Shown: piece after piece, positions 23,459 to 23,613 of the stretch
Layout of the letters: each line of letters starts with the position of its first letter
Position numbering within the stretch: position 1 is the stretch's first letter
Assembly: GCA_003487005.1 (NCBI GenBank)
Contig: DNFG01000404.1
Span: 3,218-26,830 of the forward strand
Source: Bryobacterales bacterium
GTDB taxonomy: Bacteria; Acidobacteriota; Terriglobia; Bryobacterales; Bryobacteraceae
Direction of reading: 5' to 3'
Length of the DNA: 23,613 nt
Notes under the pieces: generated by a model
Told to the model about the DNA's origin: nothing
The model's input: only the letters and a program-made list of their open reading frames with translations
Databases searched by the model: none
Made by a program: the position numbers and the translations under genes

Positions 23459-23613
23459 ATGCGAACAGTGGCTTTGCGTGAACACGCCATCACCGGCGCG
23501 GCCTGGTGCGCCTGGGGCGCCGCTTCTCTCTCGATGATCTCCATCGCCGCCTCGCAGTCCCTGCTCGCCGCCGCCATTTTTCTCCTCCTCCTCGGCGGCG
23601 CCCGCTGGCGCGC
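23459..23613 (+). CDS. N-terminal fragment of a membrane protein (possibly O-antigen ligase family)
   Basis: Only the first 51 residues are inside the window. ATG 23459 opens a frame with two hydrophobic stretches: TGAAWCAWGAASLSMISIAA, and SLLAAAIFLLLLGG ending in ARWR. The pattern (Trp-rich helix, Ser-Ile-Ala-Ala-Ser-Gln, second helix, then Arg/Trp) resembles starts of O-antigen ligase/WaaL-type proteins, but the fragment is too short to be sure. It is divergent from sixA with 54 bases between, so a shared promoter region is likely. No clear ribosome site or promoter was seen. Confidence 0.45.
   Translation, partial: MRTVALREHAITGAAWCAWGAASLSMISIAASQSLLAAAIFLLLLGGARWR

Overview
The window looks like a stretch of chromosome from a high-GC, Gram-negative-type bacterium. 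The most likely source is an Acidobacteriota member of the Bryobacterales/Solibacter kind. This is inferred from the mix of genes, not from a marker gene: a PEP-CTERM protein, a DUF1080 secreted protein, DUF1684, a YkgJ cysteine-cluster protein, a TonB-dependent receptor, an RND-type adaptor, and a UroD-like protein with a Tat-like leader. There is no rRNA, transposase, integrase, phage gene or CRISPR array. The content reads as ordinary core and accessory chromosome.

Layout. 1-4358: the start of a type II NADH dehydrogenase-like flavoprotein (-), tRNA-Lys(CUU) (-), a membrane Fe-S oxidoreductase of the EtfD/HdrD type (-), a UDP-glucuronate decarboxylase (+, TTG start), a 236-base gene-free gap between convergent genes, and a secreted parvulin-type prolyl isomerase (-). 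4365-6775: an ABC exporter translationally coupled to a small, cysteine-free, membrane-anchored protein. 6743-9226: a YkgJ-type protein (-), then ruvA-ruvB (+). 9303-11431: a four-TM PAS histidine kinase overlapping a NarL-type response regulator by ATGA. 11468-13762: a perfect 10-bp palindrome and a near-consensus promoter driving a GT39-like glycosyltransferase, then a PEP-CTERM exported protein whose very good promoter is overlapped by a symmetrical inverted repeat. 13736-15166: a long nitronate-monooxygenase-family enzyme (-). 15250-18234: DUF1684, UroD-like and FG-GAP/VCBS propeller genes (+). 18238-20049: a TonB-dependent receptor (-). 20216-20885: a DUF2178-like membrane protein plus an XRE regulator (+). 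20888-23404: a lipoprotein RND adaptor, a DUF1080 protein and SixA (-). 23459-end: the start of a membrane protein (+).

How the genes work together. Clear translation-coupled pairs are ABC/small membrane protein (GTGA), kinase/regulator (ATGA), UroD/propeller (TTGA), membrane protein/XRE (1-base gap) and sixA/DUF1080 (ATGA). Themes are cell-envelope glycans (UDP-xylose, GT39, possible O-antigen ligase), export and envelope maintenance (ABC, PpiC, PEP-CTERM, TonB receptor, RND adaptor) and DNA repair (ruvAB). No single large novel system is evident. The best leads are the operator-like palindrome on the PEP-CTERM promoter, the DUF2178/XRE module with its own candidate operator, the UroD-like/propeller pair with alternative leader hairpins, the extended Cys-containing nitronate monooxygenase, the ABC-coupled Cys-free protein, and a change of strand composition near 10.8 kb. 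All functions are read from sequence motifs; no database search was possible.
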